Notes: a model not told the origin generated them from the letters alone. 64,000 nt of DNA from RFPW01 sp040401595 (GCA_040401595.1 JBBAOE010000003.1:1-64000); one strand, 5' to 3'. Shown: positions 16,460 to 26,125, numbered from the stretch's first letter. A program made the numbers and translations.

Positions 16460-17080
16460 ATGAAAACGCATGGACCGCTTCGTATCGGCATTGGTGGCCC
16501 GGTCGGCTCTGGTAAGACGGCCTTGACCCTCGCGCTGTGCCAGCGGCTTCGCGCGCGGTACGAAATCGCTGCCGTTACGAATGACATCTATACCCGTGAA
16601 GATGCCGAGTTCCTGGTCCGGCATGACGCTTTGCCCAAGGAGCGGATCCTCGGCGTCGAGACGGGTGGTTGCCCGCACACCGCGATCCGGGAAGATGCCT
16701 CGATCAACCTCGAGGCGGTTGATCGCCTGGTCCGTGCATTCCCCCAATTGCAGATCGTTTTTGTTGAAAGCGGTGGCGATAATCTCGCCGCAACGTTTTC
16801 GCCTGAATTGTCGGACTACACGATCTACGTGATCGATGTCGCCGCAGGAGAAAAGATCCCCCGCAAAGGCGGCCCCGGCATTCTGAAGAGCGATCTGCTC
16901 GTGATCAACAAGACGGATCTCGCGCCCTACGTGGGCGCTTCACTGGAAGTGATGGAGATCGATGCTCGCCGGATGCGTGGCAATCGGCCCTTTGTCTTTT
17001 CCAATCTGAAAGTTGGCGATGGACTTGACGCGATCGTCCATCACATCGAGCAGGAGGGGATGCTCACCGCCGCCTCCTGA
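16460..17080 (+). CDS. ureG: urease accessory GTPase UreG
   Basis: A 206-residue SIMIBI-class GTPase that delivers nickel to urease. The P-loop GGPVGSGKT is near residue 12, the metal-binding CPH motif lies in GVETGGCPHTAIREDAS, and the specificity motif NKTD is in LLVINKTDLAPYVGASLE. The ATG at 16460 matches the usual start; GG-rich sequence upstream is weak. It is the last recognisable gene of the urease cluster, 31 bases after ureF. Confidence 0.97.
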   Translation: MKTHGPLRIGIGGPVGSGKTALTLALCQRLRARYEIAAVTNDIYTREDAEFLVRHDALPKERILGVETGGCPHTAIREDASINLEAVDRLVRAFPQLQIVFVESGGDNLAATFSPELSDYTIYVIDVAAGEKIPRKGGPGILKSDLLVINKTDLAPYVGASLEVMEIDARRMRGNRPFVFSNLKVGDGLDAIVHHIEQEGMLTAAS

Positions 17081-17124
17081 GTCAGGACCCGTTGCTGCGG
17101 GGATGACCCCGAATACTCTGACCA

Positions 17125-20100
17125 ATGCGTACGCCATCTGATTCGGCGCTGGAGGCCACCGATTCCAGTCAGTCTGCCGTGGTGCGGCTGCTTGCGCTGG
17201 CTGGACCGCTTGGGCGGGTGCGGCTGCGAGACCTTTGCCAGGCTGTGGGTCTTGTCGCCCCCGGTCGGCCGGGGCCGGGGCCGGGCACCGATGCCCTGCT
17301 CAACCTGATCGAAGGCGGGGTCGCCAGAGGCTGGATCGTCCCGGTCGATACCCTGGGGTTTGGGGTCGCGCCGGCCCTGCAACGGAGCGCTATTCTGGCG
17401 GCCGTGCGGGTGGGCGATCTTGCCCGGTGGCGCGACGTCCTGCTGGAACTGCATGGTATCGGTTCGCCGCGCGGTGATGGTTCAGGGGCGGTCATGCCCA
17501 TCTCGCGGCCCCAGGATGATGTCCGAATCGCCCGATTATTATGGCTGGCACCGGCCACCCTGGGTGAGCGGCGGTGGTTCGCGCAGCGCGTAGCCCATCG
17601 GGAAGGGCTGGCCTGCGCATTGCTGGAAGCGCTCTGCCGCCCGGTGTTTGATCCCGAGATGCTCGAACTGCTCGCCCCGCCGTGGCGGGCTATGGTGGTC
17701 GATGCCTGGCTGGTACGTTCCATCTCTGTGCCCCGGCCCAGTGACCAGGAAGCGATCGAGTGGGCTGTGCGGGCCTGTGCCCAGGATGACCCAACCCCCT
17801 CCGACGCCTGGGTCGCCGCCAACGAGGCCCTGTTCATGTCGGGGTTTACTGACGGACGGGGATTCGCGTCCAATGGGGACATGACGGCGCCAGCGGCGTC
17901 GGCTGCTCGCCTGCGTTTGCGCTGGCGCACTGCTGAGCTGCTCTCGTGGCAGGGCCGTCTGCAGCCAGCCGAACGCTTGCTTTCCGGTCACGATGATCCG
18001 ATCGCGATAGCCTTGCGCGGGCAGTTCGCGGTATTGGCCGGGCAATGGGATCAGGCCGAAGCCGCATTCGATTCGGCGCGGCGCCGGTTGCGCGATGTTC
18101 TGGGACGACGCACCGGTCTGTTGCCGTTATCTCAGCAGTGGCTGCATGTCATCGGCCTGTTGCTCAACAATACGCCGACGGCGAACGAAGCGGCTCGCAA
18201 GCTGTGCCGCGCAGAGGGTAAGGCATCGGGAGCACCGAGCTGGTTATGGGCAGCGCTCGAAGCGGTTGCCGAAGTGCGATTGGGGGATCGGGCCGCCGAA
18301 TCCGTGTCGATTGAGTTGTCCCGCGACGATGGTTTCATCGCCCTCAACGAGGCGCTGCGGGCGGGGTGGCTCAAGCGCAACGTGTCGCAGTCGGCGATGT
18401 TGGATACTTGGTCCAATCGCTTCGCTGCGGCCGGATATCAGCGGATCGCCGATGAATTTTTGGTCGCTCGGGCGGTCTCCGAGGGGCGTGAACTGCCTCT
18501 GACGGGGCCCACTCTGGCCAGCGCGTTTGCCAATGAAACGCCGTGGCGTCATGCGCTCACCGCGATTGCTGGTCTGGCCGAGGCCGAGCGCGGCACCCCC
18601 GCGCAGAGCGGGTCTGCCAGCGAAACCCGACTGATCTGGATGGTCGATATCGAAGCGTTTTCCGACCTTGGGGAGACTCGCGAGCGTTCTGATGATCAGG
18701 ACGATCGTGATGATTGGGATGGTGCGGATTCCGAGAGCTTCCCACCCCCAGCCGGACGGATATCGGTGTTGCCCTTCGAACAAAAGCGCGGACAACGGGG
18801 CTGGGGGAAACCCAAGTCAATTCCCCTGGCCAGACTCGCACGGTCAGATTCATTGACCGATGCGGATGCCCAGGTCGCGCGTCTGCTGAAAAAACTCCCC
18901 GCCAATCGCTGGGCGTTGGATTCGCAGGCGGCCCTGCTCGCCTTGATCGGGCATCCGCACGTTTTTTATCCGTCCACACCCGAGACGCCAGTCGAATTGG
19001 TGGCGGGTCTGCCCGAACTCACGGTGGAACGCAGCCCCGATGGCGCTCGTCTGCGACTGGGGGTCACGGCGGAATTGCGTGCCGCGTTCACGCCGATTCC
19101 TTCCAAAGATCCCTACACGGGCGAGTTGCGCAGTTTGCTTAAGCCGCCCATTGCGGTTCTGATTCCGGATACGCCGAGCCGGGCTCGGGTGGTGCGAATC
19201 GTCCCGGCGCACCGGCGCATTGTTGAGTTGGTTGGCGCTGGCCTGGAACTGCCGGCTGGCGAAGGCGGCGAATTGCTGGCTCGGGCGCTCCATGCGGCCG
19301 CTGTGCACTTTGCGGTTCAGGACAATGGTGCGACCGCCAGTGAACGGGATGCCGATGGCACCCTGATTGCGGAACTGGCACCCGCTGGCAGTGGCATACG
19401 CTTACGCCTGGCCGTCAGGCCGCTGGGCCAGGATGGGCCGCGGGCATTGCCGGGACGTGGCGGCGCGCGCTTACTGGCGGATGTGCAGGGTGAGCGACGT
19501 GCGGTGCGCCGTGACCTCAAGGCGGAACGGGCCGTCCTGGTCCGGCTTATGGATGCGTTGCCATGGTTGAGCGGGGAGAATCCGACGCTCGAGTGGCGCC
19601 TGGAGGATCCTCAGGACGCGTTGGCCCTGATCGAGGGGTTGCAGATTTTTCAGAGTGCCGGTGAATCCTTGCGAACCGAGTGGCCCTCAGGGGCGCGGCT
19701 CCGGGTCTCCCGTGCCCATGGTTCGGGTGAGCTGCGACTGCGCTTTGCCGGTGCCGGCGACTGGTTACAAATCGATGGCGGCCTCGCGCTCGATGACGGC
19801 CGTGTGATCGCCATGAGGGTCTTACTCGATGCTGCGAATGCCCATGGCGGGCGCTATCTTCCTTTGGGCGAGGGGGACTATCTGGCGATCACCAGTGAAC
19901 TACGCGATCGTATCGATGCCCTGGCCGCACTCGCAGCGCCGGGCGATGCCGTGCGGGTGGATTCGGTGGCCGCTCTCGCGCTCGATGAGTTGGTACCGCA
20001 GGCACAGATCGAACGCGACCAGGCCTGGCAGGAGCGCCTCGATCGGATGCGGGGCGCCAGCGAATTGACGCCGGCCGTTCCTTCGACCTTGTGTGCCGAT

Positions 20101-21483
20101 CTGCGTCCCTACCAGCTCGATGGGTTTGTCTGGCTGGCACGCCTGGCGCATTGGGGTGCTGGCGCCTGTCTGGCCGACGACATGGGGCTGGGTAAAACCG
20201 TTCAAACCCTGGCCCTGTTGCTGCACCGGGCCGCAAGCGGACCCGCACTGGTGATCGCACCCACATCCGTATGCGCGAACTGGGCCGCAGAAGCCGCGCG
20301 ATTCGCCCCGACGCTGCGGGCCACGCGTTTGCATGAACAGAATGATCGTGCCGATGTCATCGCTGCGGCCGGGCCTAATGATTTGATCATCGCGAGTTAC
20401 GGACTGCTGACTCTGCATGACGACGCGCTGGCGGGTCGCGAATGGTCGACGCTCGTTCTCGATGAGGCGCAGGCAATCAAGAACGCCGATACCCGCCGGG
20501 CTCAGGCTGCACTGCGCATCAACGCCTCAATGCGGGTCGCGGTAACGGGCACGCCGATCGAGAACCGGCTCGATGAACTGTGGACACTCATGCACCTGCT
20601 CAACCCCGGCTTGCTCGGACCGCGTGAACGCTTCGCAGCGCGCTTCGCCCTGCCGATTGAGCGGGATCGCGATCCGCATGCTGCGCAGCGTTTACGCCGA
20701 CTGCTGCGTCCCTTCTTGCTGCGGCGAACCAAGGCGGAGGTCTTGACCGATCTGCCCGAACGTACCGAGATCACCCTGCGCATCGAGGCGTCTGCAGACG
20801 AAGTGGCCTTTCACACCGCGCTGCGTGCGGAGGCGCTTGAGGCGGTCAGCGCAATGGCGAGCCGCGGGGGAGACGCTCGTTTTCATGTGCTGGCGCAGAT
20901 TATGCGGCTGCGCCGCGCCGCGTGTGATCCGCGACTGGCAGTCGCGGGTGCGGTCGGTGGTGCGAAACTGGACGCGCTGCTCGAGCTCATCGATGAACTG
21001 ATTGCGAACCGCCACAAGGCGCTTGTTTTCAGTCAGTTCACCGGCTTTCTGGATCTGGCCCAGGAACGGCTGAAGGCACGCGGGATTCACTTTCATCGGC
21101 TCGACGGATCGACGCCCGCCACTGCCCGAGCCGCACGAGTGGCGGCGTTCCAGGCCGGGGAGGGCGATGTGTTTCTGATCAGCCTAAAAGCGGGCGGGTC
21201 CGGCTTGAATCTGACCGCCGCCGACTATGTGATCCTCTGCGACCCTTGGTGGAATCCCGCTGTTGAGGCGCAAGCAGCCGGCCGTTCGCATCGGATCGGT
21301 CAGAACCGCCCGGTGACGGTGTATCGGTTGCTCACGGCCGGCACGATCGAGGAACGGATCATCGCGATGCACGAGACCAAGCGGGCGATTGCCGATGCCT
21401 TGCTAGATCACGCCGATGAGGCGCTGGGGGGCTCAGGCGGCGCACTCGACGTGGATGAGTTGATTGACCTGATGCGCGGCTAG
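17125..21483 (+). CDS. large SNF2-family DEAD/DEAH-type helicase
   Basis: A 1452-residue protein with an SNF2/RapA-like ATPase in its C-terminal 500 residues. Motif I is DDMGLGKTVQT (about residue 1016), motif II is DEAQ (about 1112), motif III region is VTGTPIENRLDELW, and motifs V-VI are SGLNLTAADYVILCDPWWNP and GRSHRIGQ (about 1382). All catalytic motifs look intact, so it should be a DNA-translocating ATPase. The first 950 residues are not recognised: residues about 250-470 are alpha-helical and repeat-like (RLQPAERLL, GQWDQAEAAF), suggesting TPR-type repeats. It starts 44 bases after ureG, but there is no functional link to urease that I can see. A small CGGGG-atga-CCCCG hairpin lies between them (17098-17111). 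Confidence 0.9.
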   Translation: MRTPSDSALEATDSSQSAVVRLLALAGPLGRVRLRDLCQAVGLVAPGRPGPGPGTDALLNLIEGGVARGWIVPVDTLGFGVAPALQRSAILAAVRVGDLARWRDVLLELHGIGSPRGDGSGAVMPISRPQDDVRIARLLWLAPATLGERRWFAQRVAHREGLACALLEALCRPVFDPEMLELLAPPWRAMVVDAWLVRSISVPRPSDQEAIEWAVRACAQDDPTPSDAWVAANEALFMSGFTDGRGFASNGDMTAPAASAARLRLRWRTAELLSWQGRLQPAERLLSGHDDPIAIALRGQFAVLAGQWDQAEAAFDSARRRLRDVLGRRTGLLPLSQQWLHVIGLLLNNTPTANEAARKLCRAEGKASGAPSWLWAALEAVAEVRLGDRAAESVSIELSRDDGFIALNEALRAGWLKRNVSQSAMLDTWSNRFAAAGYQRIADEFLVARAVSEGRELPLTGPTLASAFANETPWRHALTAIAGLAEAERGTPAQSGSASETRLIWMVDIEAFSDLGETRERSDDQDDRDDWDGADSESFPPPAGRISVLPFEQKRGQRGWGKPKSIPLARLARSDSLTDADAQVARLLKKLPANRWALDSQAALLALIGHPHVFYPSTPETPVELVAGLPELTVERSPDGARLRLGVTAELRAAFTPIPSKDPYTGELRSLLKPPIAVLIPDTPSRARVVRIVPAHRRIVELVGAGLELPAGEGGELLARALHAAAVHFAVQDNGATASERDADGTLIAELAPAGSGIRLRLAVRPLGQDGPRALPGRGGARLLADVQGERRAVRRDLKAERAVLVRLMDALPWLSGENPTLEWRLEDPQDALALIEGLQIFQSAGESLRTEWPSGARLRVSRAHGSGELRLRFAGAGDWLQIDGGLALDDGRVIAMRVLLDAANAHGGRYLPLGEGDYLAITSELRDRIDALAALAAPGDAVRVDSVAALALDELVPQAQIERDQAWQERLDRMRGASELTPAVPSTLCADLRPYQLDGFVWLARLAHWGAGACLADDMGLGKTVQTLALLLHRAASGPALVIAPTSVCANWAAEAARFAPTLRATRLHEQNDRADVIAAAGPNDLIIASYGLLTLHDDALAGREWSTLVLDEAQAIKNADTRRAQAALRINASMRVAVTGTPIENRLDELWTLMHLLNPGLLGPRERFAARFALPIERDRDPHAAQRLRRLLRPFLLRRTKAEVLTDLPERTEITLRIEASADEVAFHTALRAEALEAVSAMASRGGDARFHVLAQIMRLRRAACDPRLAVAGAVGGAKLDALLELIDELIANRHKALVFSQFTGFLDLAQERLKARGIHFHRLDGSTPATARAARVAAFQAGEGDVFLISLKAGGSGLNLTAADYVILCDPWWNPAVEAQAAGRSHRIGQNRPVTVYRLLTAGTIEERIIAMHETKRAIADALLDHADEALGGSGGALDVDELIDLMRG

Positions 21484-21490
21484 GCGTGGC

Positions 21491-23542
21491 TCACCAGATG
21501 CGGATTCGCTGCTCGCGGGCCTTGAACATCCGATCGCCAGGTTGTGTCGCGAAGGCCTCGTGGAACCCATCGTGATTCACGGCGGCCCCGTTGGCGCGGA
21601 ATTCACCCGGTGAGTGCGGGTCAGTCGTTAGCAGTTGCAAGGCGCGCTCCTCGCGCTCTTTTTTGCGCCAGGCTTGCGACCAGCCCAGAAAGAACCGCTG
21701 TTGCCCGGTATAACCGGCGATCACCGGGCTGGGCTTACCGCCCAGTGCATGCAGATACGCTTTGTAGGCGATCTGCAGTCCGGACAAGTCGGCAATGTTT
21801 TCGCCCAGCGTTAACTTGCCGTTGAGCTTTTTGCCGGGGATCGGCTCATAGGTCTCAAACTGGGCGATGAGGCGGGCTCCGATGGCTTCGAAGGCCTGCC
21901 GGTCCTCGGGCGTCCACCAGTTCCGAAGGACGCCATCCCCATCAAATTGGCTGCCCCGGTCGTCAAACCCATGGCTGATTTCATGACCGATAACGGCCCC
22001 GATGGCGCCGTAATTGACCGCATCGTCGGCGGCCATGTCAAAAAACGGCGGCTGCAGAATGGCCGCCGGGAAAACTATCTCATTTTTTGAACTGTTATAA
22101 TATGCATTAACAGTCTGTGGCGTCATGCTCCACTCGGTTCGGTCAACCGGTTGCCCCACCCGCGCTGCGATCCTCTGCCATTCGAACTGATTGGAACGCG
22201 TCTGATTGGCGAAGGGCTCTGTCGGTTCAACGACGAGGCGGGTGTAGTCCCGCCAGACATCGGGATAGGCGATTTTAGTTCTGTATTTTGATAATTTATC
22301 CTGAGCTGCAATCTTGGTGGCGGGCGACATCCAGCTCAGGCGATCGATCGATTCTTTGTAGGCACCCATCAGATTGGCCACCAATTCGGCCATCCGGGCC
22401 TTGTACGCCGGCGGGAAATGCCGGGCGACGTAGAGCTGTCCAACGCCATGGCCCAGGGCGGCATTGACTTCGGCAATGCCCTGTTGCCAGCGAGGGCGTT
22501 CGGCCTTTGCCCCTGTCAGTGCTCTCCCATGGAAGGCAAAATGGGCTTCCCGAAATGGCTGGGGCAGAACGCCCGCATGGGCATCGAGGGCGCGCAGCTT
22601 CAAGTACGCTTTCCATTGCTCCAGCGGTGCGGTTGTCAGCAGGGTGGCCAGTGCGACCACCGCGCTTGGCTGGGACACCGAGAGCCCATCAATCCCGTTG
22701 AGCTGCGCCGATCCCAGAAAGGCGGACCAGTCGAATGCGGGTGCGCGTGCCGCCAGATCCGCGAGGGTCATCGGGTTATACGTTCTTGCTGGGTTACGAT
22801 TCTCGATCTTGTCCCAGTGCGCAACGGCAATGCGCTGTTCGAGCCCCATCACCTGGCTGGCCAACACGGCCGGCATGGTTTCGCCTGCGAGTGTGGCGAG
22901 TTTCGTCAGATACGTTTCATAGGCCGCGCGCGCCTTGCTGATTCGGGCCTCGTCTTCCAGATAATAGTCACGATTGGGCAAACCCAGGCCGCCTTGCCCG
23001 AGGACCGCCTGGTTGATCCCGGGGTCCTTGAAGTCCGGTCTGACGCCGAGCAGCAATGGCATGTTGAGGTGGCCTTGGGCATGGCCAATCCAGCGCGCCA
23101 GATCGGTTCGATTTTGGATGGCATCAATGCTGGCGAGCAGCGATCGGGCTGGGGTCAAACCAGCTCGATCAATCGCGGCGGTGTCGATGTAGGCGGTATA
23201 GAACGTGGCAATTTTCTGCTCGAGCGCGCTTTTCTGACCTGTCCGGGTAACCAACTCTTCAATGATCCGGCGGACTCGCTCATCAGACAGATCGCGCAAC
23301 TGCAAGAACGTGCCGTAGGTCGATTTGTCTTCCGGGATTTCAGTCCTCGCAAGCCAACCCCCGTTGACGGCCAGAAACAGATCATCCTGGGTGCGAACCC
23401 CCGGGTCGAAGCTGGGGAGGTCGAGGCCGGAGGAGAGACCGGAGGAGAGAGCGGCTGAATGGCCCGCCGTTGGCTCGGCCGCAAGGGTGCTGGCAGAGCC
23501 CAGCAACAAGAGTGTCGTCAGAAGGCTAGCGTGAATGTTCAT
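21491..23542 (-). CDS. secreted M13-family zinc metallopeptidase (neprilysin/PepO type)
   Basis: A 683-residue peptidase with an N-terminal signal peptide (LLTTLLLLGSASTLAAEP). The zinc site VIGHEISHGFDD is at about residue 523 and the third ligand glutamate is in GENIADLSG at about 580. NAYYNSSKNEIVFPAAILQ upstream is the family substrate-binding block, and the final tryptophan of RIRIW is typical of M13. It probably cleaves oligopeptides in the periplasm. Near the N-terminus, SSGL is duplicated by a 12-base repeat. Two AT-rich patches inside the gene are unlike the surroundings. It lies 111 bases downstream of the FGE-fold gene on the same strand and converges with the SNF2 gene (7-base gap). 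Confidence 0.94.
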   Translation of the reverse strand: MNIHASLLTTLLLLGSASTLAAEPTAGHSAALSSGLSSGLDLPSFDPGVRTQDDLFLAVNGGWLARTEIPEDKSTYGTFLQLRDLSDERVRRIIEELVTRTGQKSALEQKIATFYTAYIDTAAIDRAGLTPARSLLASIDAIQNRTDLARWIGHAQGHLNMPLLLGVRPDFKDPGINQAVLGQGGLGLPNRDYYLEDEARISKARAAYETYLTKLATLAGETMPAVLASQVMGLEQRIAVAHWDKIENRNPARTYNPMTLADLAARAPAFDWSAFLGSAQLNGIDGLSVSQPSAVVALATLLTTAPLEQWKAYLKLRALDAHAGVLPQPFREAHFAFHGRALTGAKAERPRWQQGIAEVNAALGHGVGQLYVARHFPPAYKARMAELVANLMGAYKESIDRLSWMSPATKIAAQDKLSKYRTKIAYPDVWRDYTRLVVEPTEPFANQTRSNQFEWQRIAARVGQPVDRTEWSMTPQTVNAYYNSSKNEIVFPAAILQPPFFDMAADDAVNYGAIGAVIGHEISHGFDDRGSQFDGDGVLRNWWTPEDRQAFEAIGARLIAQFETYEPIPGKKLNGKLTLGENIADLSGLQIAYKAYLHALGGKPSPVIAGYTGQQRFFLGWSQAWRKKEREERALQLLTTDPHSPGEFRANGAAVNHDGFHEAFATQPGDRMFKAREQRIRIW
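23427..23450. repeat. 12-bp direct repeat in M13 peptidase gene
   Basis: CCGGAGGAGAGA occurs twice without a gap (23427-23438, 23439-23450). It duplicates SSGL in the linker between the signal peptide and the peptidase domain and keeps the reading frame. Confidence 0.92.
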
Positions 23543-23653
23543 GGCGAGGATGATCGGACCCTGAGTCGAGCCCGGTAGAGGGTGCAGAAGCCACGCTAGA
23601 GAGTACGCGATGGCGGGCCGAGATGTCCGGTTGGGCGGGCGTATCAGCGCGGA

Positions 23654-24490
23654 CTAAAGGTCGCGAACGCAGCGAAAGCCAACATAGACGGCAAAGAAGT
23701 GCGCAGGCTTGCTGGCGCGATGGTCGACGTGCATCTGTGCGGCCCCGTACCACCACGATCCGCCCCGGGTGCGGCGCTCTGCGCCGACAACCTCGTCAAC
23801 CCATTCCCATGCGTTGGCGCCCATGTCGAATAAACCGTTCACGCCGGCTTTGGTCTGGCCGGCTCGGGCGTGTCCCCGACCCCGATCACCCGCCAATGAC
23901 TGGGCGGCCAACGTTGGGGCCTGACCGCAGTCGCCGAGGCAATTGGCCCCCTCAGGTTGATTGCCGGTTGGATAGGGATAGGATCGGTCACGTTCGAACC
24001 CAGGCGGGGGCTCGGGACGGCGTTCGGTGTGCCCGGCCTCAACCCATTGCGCGTCGGTTGGGAGCTTCATGCCGCGCCAGAGACAGACGGCTTGCGCTTC
24101 GGCAAAGCTGAGGTGAACCGCAGGCTCATCGGCAGACGCTGGAACGCCGAACGGGGTGCGCCAGGTCCACCCGGGCCGGCGCGACCAACCCCCATTAAAA
24201 ACGTAGCCGCCCCCTTCGCGTTCAGCTTGTGAGAGGAATCCGGTGGCTTGTGCAAAGGCATCAACTTCACCAATGGTCACTTCGGTGCGGTCGATCGCAA
24301 AATTTGTGATCGCTTGGGGCGGGAGCATTCGGCCATTCGAGATGACCGCCGAGGTGCTTACTCTTGGGGGTTGAACGTTGACCTGACGCGCCTGTGCTGG
24401 CGACGAACCCGTGATCCAGAATGCGAGGATCAACGCGTGAGCGAAAGAGGCTCCTGAGGCGGATCCATTCATCGTTCGTTTGAAGCGCAT
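23654..24490 (-). CDS. secreted SUMF1/FGE-fold protein lacking the catalytic cysteine pair
   Basis: A 278-residue protein with an N-terminal hydrophobic export segment (ALILAFWITGSSPAQA). The fold is recognised from FAIDRTEVTIGEVDAFAQATG, AVCLWRGMKLPTDAQWVEAG, GLFDMGANAWEWVDE, RGGSWW and VGFRCVRD, which run in the order of formylglycine-generating enzyme/SUMF1 domains. Genuine FGE has two cysteines just after the GGSW block; here that stretch is WYGAAQMHVDHRASKPAHF without any cysteine. It is therefore probably a structural or ligand-binding member rather than a sulfatase activator. No sulfatase gene is in the window. The M13 peptidase gene follows on the same strand. Confidence 0.82.
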   Translation of the reverse strand: MRFKRTMNGSASGASFAHALILAFWITGSSPAQARQVNVQPPRVSTSAVISNGRMLPPQAITNFAIDRTEVTIGEVDAFAQATGFLSQAEREGGGYVFNGGWSRRPGWTWRTPFGVPASADEPAVHLSFAEAQAVCLWRGMKLPTDAQWVEAGHTERRPEPPPGFERDRSYPYPTGNQPEGANCLGDCGQAPTLAAQSLAGDRGRGHARAGQTKAGVNGLFDMGANAWEWVDEVVGAERRTRGGSWWYGAAQMHVDHRASKPAHFFAVYVGFRCVRDL

Positions 24491-24513
24491 GGACGTCGAA
24501 ATCCTGCTGGTCT

Positions 24514-25968
24514 TCAGGCGCTACCCACGGCACCAGACAGGGCCTGGCGCGCCACCTTCGTGCCGGATTCGGAGCCGATTCCCGGTCCTGTCGCGGTGTC
24601 GGGCATAGGCCTGTCGTGCCCCGCTTCCAATGCCCGTTCGATGAGCGCCGCCGGCAGTTGCTTGGTCGGTTTGACCCCCAGTTCGCGCAGCATCTCGGCC
24701 TGGCGGATCACGTTGCCCCGGTTGCTGGCGAGTTTGCTGCGTGCCGTGCTCCAACTCTCCTGCGCCTGCTGGAGGCGCTCGCCGACCCGGTCCAGATCGG
24801 CGACGAAGGCAGCAAGGCGGTCGTAGAGTTCGGCCCCACGCCGCGCAATCTCCTGAGCATTTCGATTTTGCGCCTCGGTACGCCAGAGATGCGCCACCGT
24901 GCGCACGACGAACATCAGGGTCGAGGGGCTGACGAGCAAGACATTGCGGCTCCACGCCTCGTTGAACAGATCGCTGTCCTGCGTGATCGCGGTCATGAAC
25001 GCAGGTTCGATTGGCACGAACATCAGGACGCAATCCAGCGATTGCAGCCCATAGAGCGCCGGATAGTCGCGCTCGCTCAGTCCGCGCAGGTGCGTGCGCA
25101 TGGAATCCAGGTGTCGCTTCAGATGTCGCGCCCGCGTCTCATCGTCGGGCGCTGCAACCAGATCGTCATAAGCGTTGAGTGAAACTTTGGCATCAACGAC
25201 GAGGCAGCGGTCGCCCGGTAAATGAATCACCACATCGGGCTGGGCGCGGGTACCGTCCTCACGTACGCGGCTGTCCTGCACAACATAGCCCTGTCCGCGC
25301 TGCAGACCAGCTGATTCCAGCACCCGTTCCAGAATCAGTTCGCCCCAGTTGCCCTGGGTCTTGTTGTCGCCCTTCAGGGCGCGCGTCAGGTTCTGCGCCT
25401 CTTCGCTCAGGCTACGGTTCAGATCCATCAACTGGCGGACTTGTTCAGCCAGCGCCCCCCGGTCGCGGGTCTCTTTGACGTAGACGTCTTCGACCTTGGC
25501 CTGAAACTCGACGATACGCGTGCGTAGCGGGTCCAGCAGTTGGCCGAGGCTGGTCTGGTTTTGTTCGGTAAAGCGTTTGCTCTTTTCGTCCAGGATGTCG
25601 GCCGCGAGCTGGCGAAACTGGCTGGTCAGTGACTCGCGCGCTTCCAGAAGCAGGGCGATCTTCTCTTGCGCCGATGCGCGTTCGGCGTCGATGCGCTCGG
25701 CCAGTTGGGCGCGTTCATCCTGGGTCTGATCCAGTCGTTCGCGCAATCGCTCGATCTCGTGCTCGAGGACTGGTACGCGTTGGGCGCGTTCGCTCATGCT
25801 GGCCAGGGCTGCCGCAGACTTGAGTTGCGCTTCTGCGCGCCCCTGTTCGGCGGCGACCTGGAGTTCGCCCCGTGAGCGCGACCAGACGACGCCGGCACCG
25901 ATGCCAAGCCCTGTGACGAGGCCGAAAAGACCGAGCAAAACCGTTGTCAGGATGCCTGTGGATTCCAT
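24514..25968 (-). CDS. rmuC: RmuC-family DNA recombination protein
   Basis: A 484-residue protein with an N-terminal membrane anchor (TTVLLGLFGLVTGLGIGAGVV), then a long coiled coil to about residue 180 rich in Glu, Arg, Gln and Ala. The conserved C-terminal domain contains NWGELILERVLESAGLQRG, VVDAKVSLNAYDDL and NVLLVSPSTLMFVVRTV, which together define RmuC. This domain has a predicted nuclease-like fold and RmuC limits recombination between inverted repeats in E. coli. The ATG at 25968 places the anchor at the very N-terminus. It is followed by the FGE-fold gene after 23 bases. Confidence 0.94.
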   Translation of the reverse strand: MESTGILTTVLLGLFGLVTGLGIGAGVVWSRSRGELQVAAEQGRAEAQLKSAAALASMSERAQRVPVLEHEIERLRERLDQTQDERAQLAERIDAERASAQEKIALLLEARESLTSQFRQLAADILDEKSKRFTEQNQTSLGQLLDPLRTRIVEFQAKVEDVYVKETRDRGALAEQVRQLMDLNRSLSEEAQNLTRALKGDNKTQGNWGELILERVLESAGLQRGQGYVVQDSRVREDGTRAQPDVVIHLPGDRCLVVDAKVSLNAYDDLVAAPDDETRARHLKRHLDSMRTHLRGLSERDYPALYGLQSLDCVLMFVPIEPAFMTAITQDSDLFNEAWSRNVLLVSPSTLMFVVRTVAHLWRTEAQNRNAQEIARRGAELYDRLAAFVADLDRVGERLQQAQESWSTARSKLASNRGNVIRQAEMLRELGVKPTKQLPAALIERALEAGHDRPMPDTATGPGIGSESGTKVARQALSGAVGSA

Positions 25969-26125
25969 GGCACTGCACGATACCCGAGAAGCGCGTGCGG
26001 TGTCGGCGTCTGGCCTCCCATGCGCAGTGCGGCGCGCGTTGCCTTGAATAACGCGGCAAGATCGGTCAGCCTATTTCTTCTCGGCTGGGACCCCTTGGGT
26101 ATCCAGCCCTGTGACCCGGGCGAGC

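Noticed and set aside
22418..23458. 346-codon plus-strand frame
   Set aside because: Lies opposite the M13 peptidase gene and has no recognisable motif or ribosome binding site.
26060..26125. Out-of-frame continuation LTKLARVTGLDTQG after the MFS stop
   Set aside because: It would need a frameshift at the stop codon; the in-frame C-terminus already matches family ends, so I see no evidence of a broken gene.
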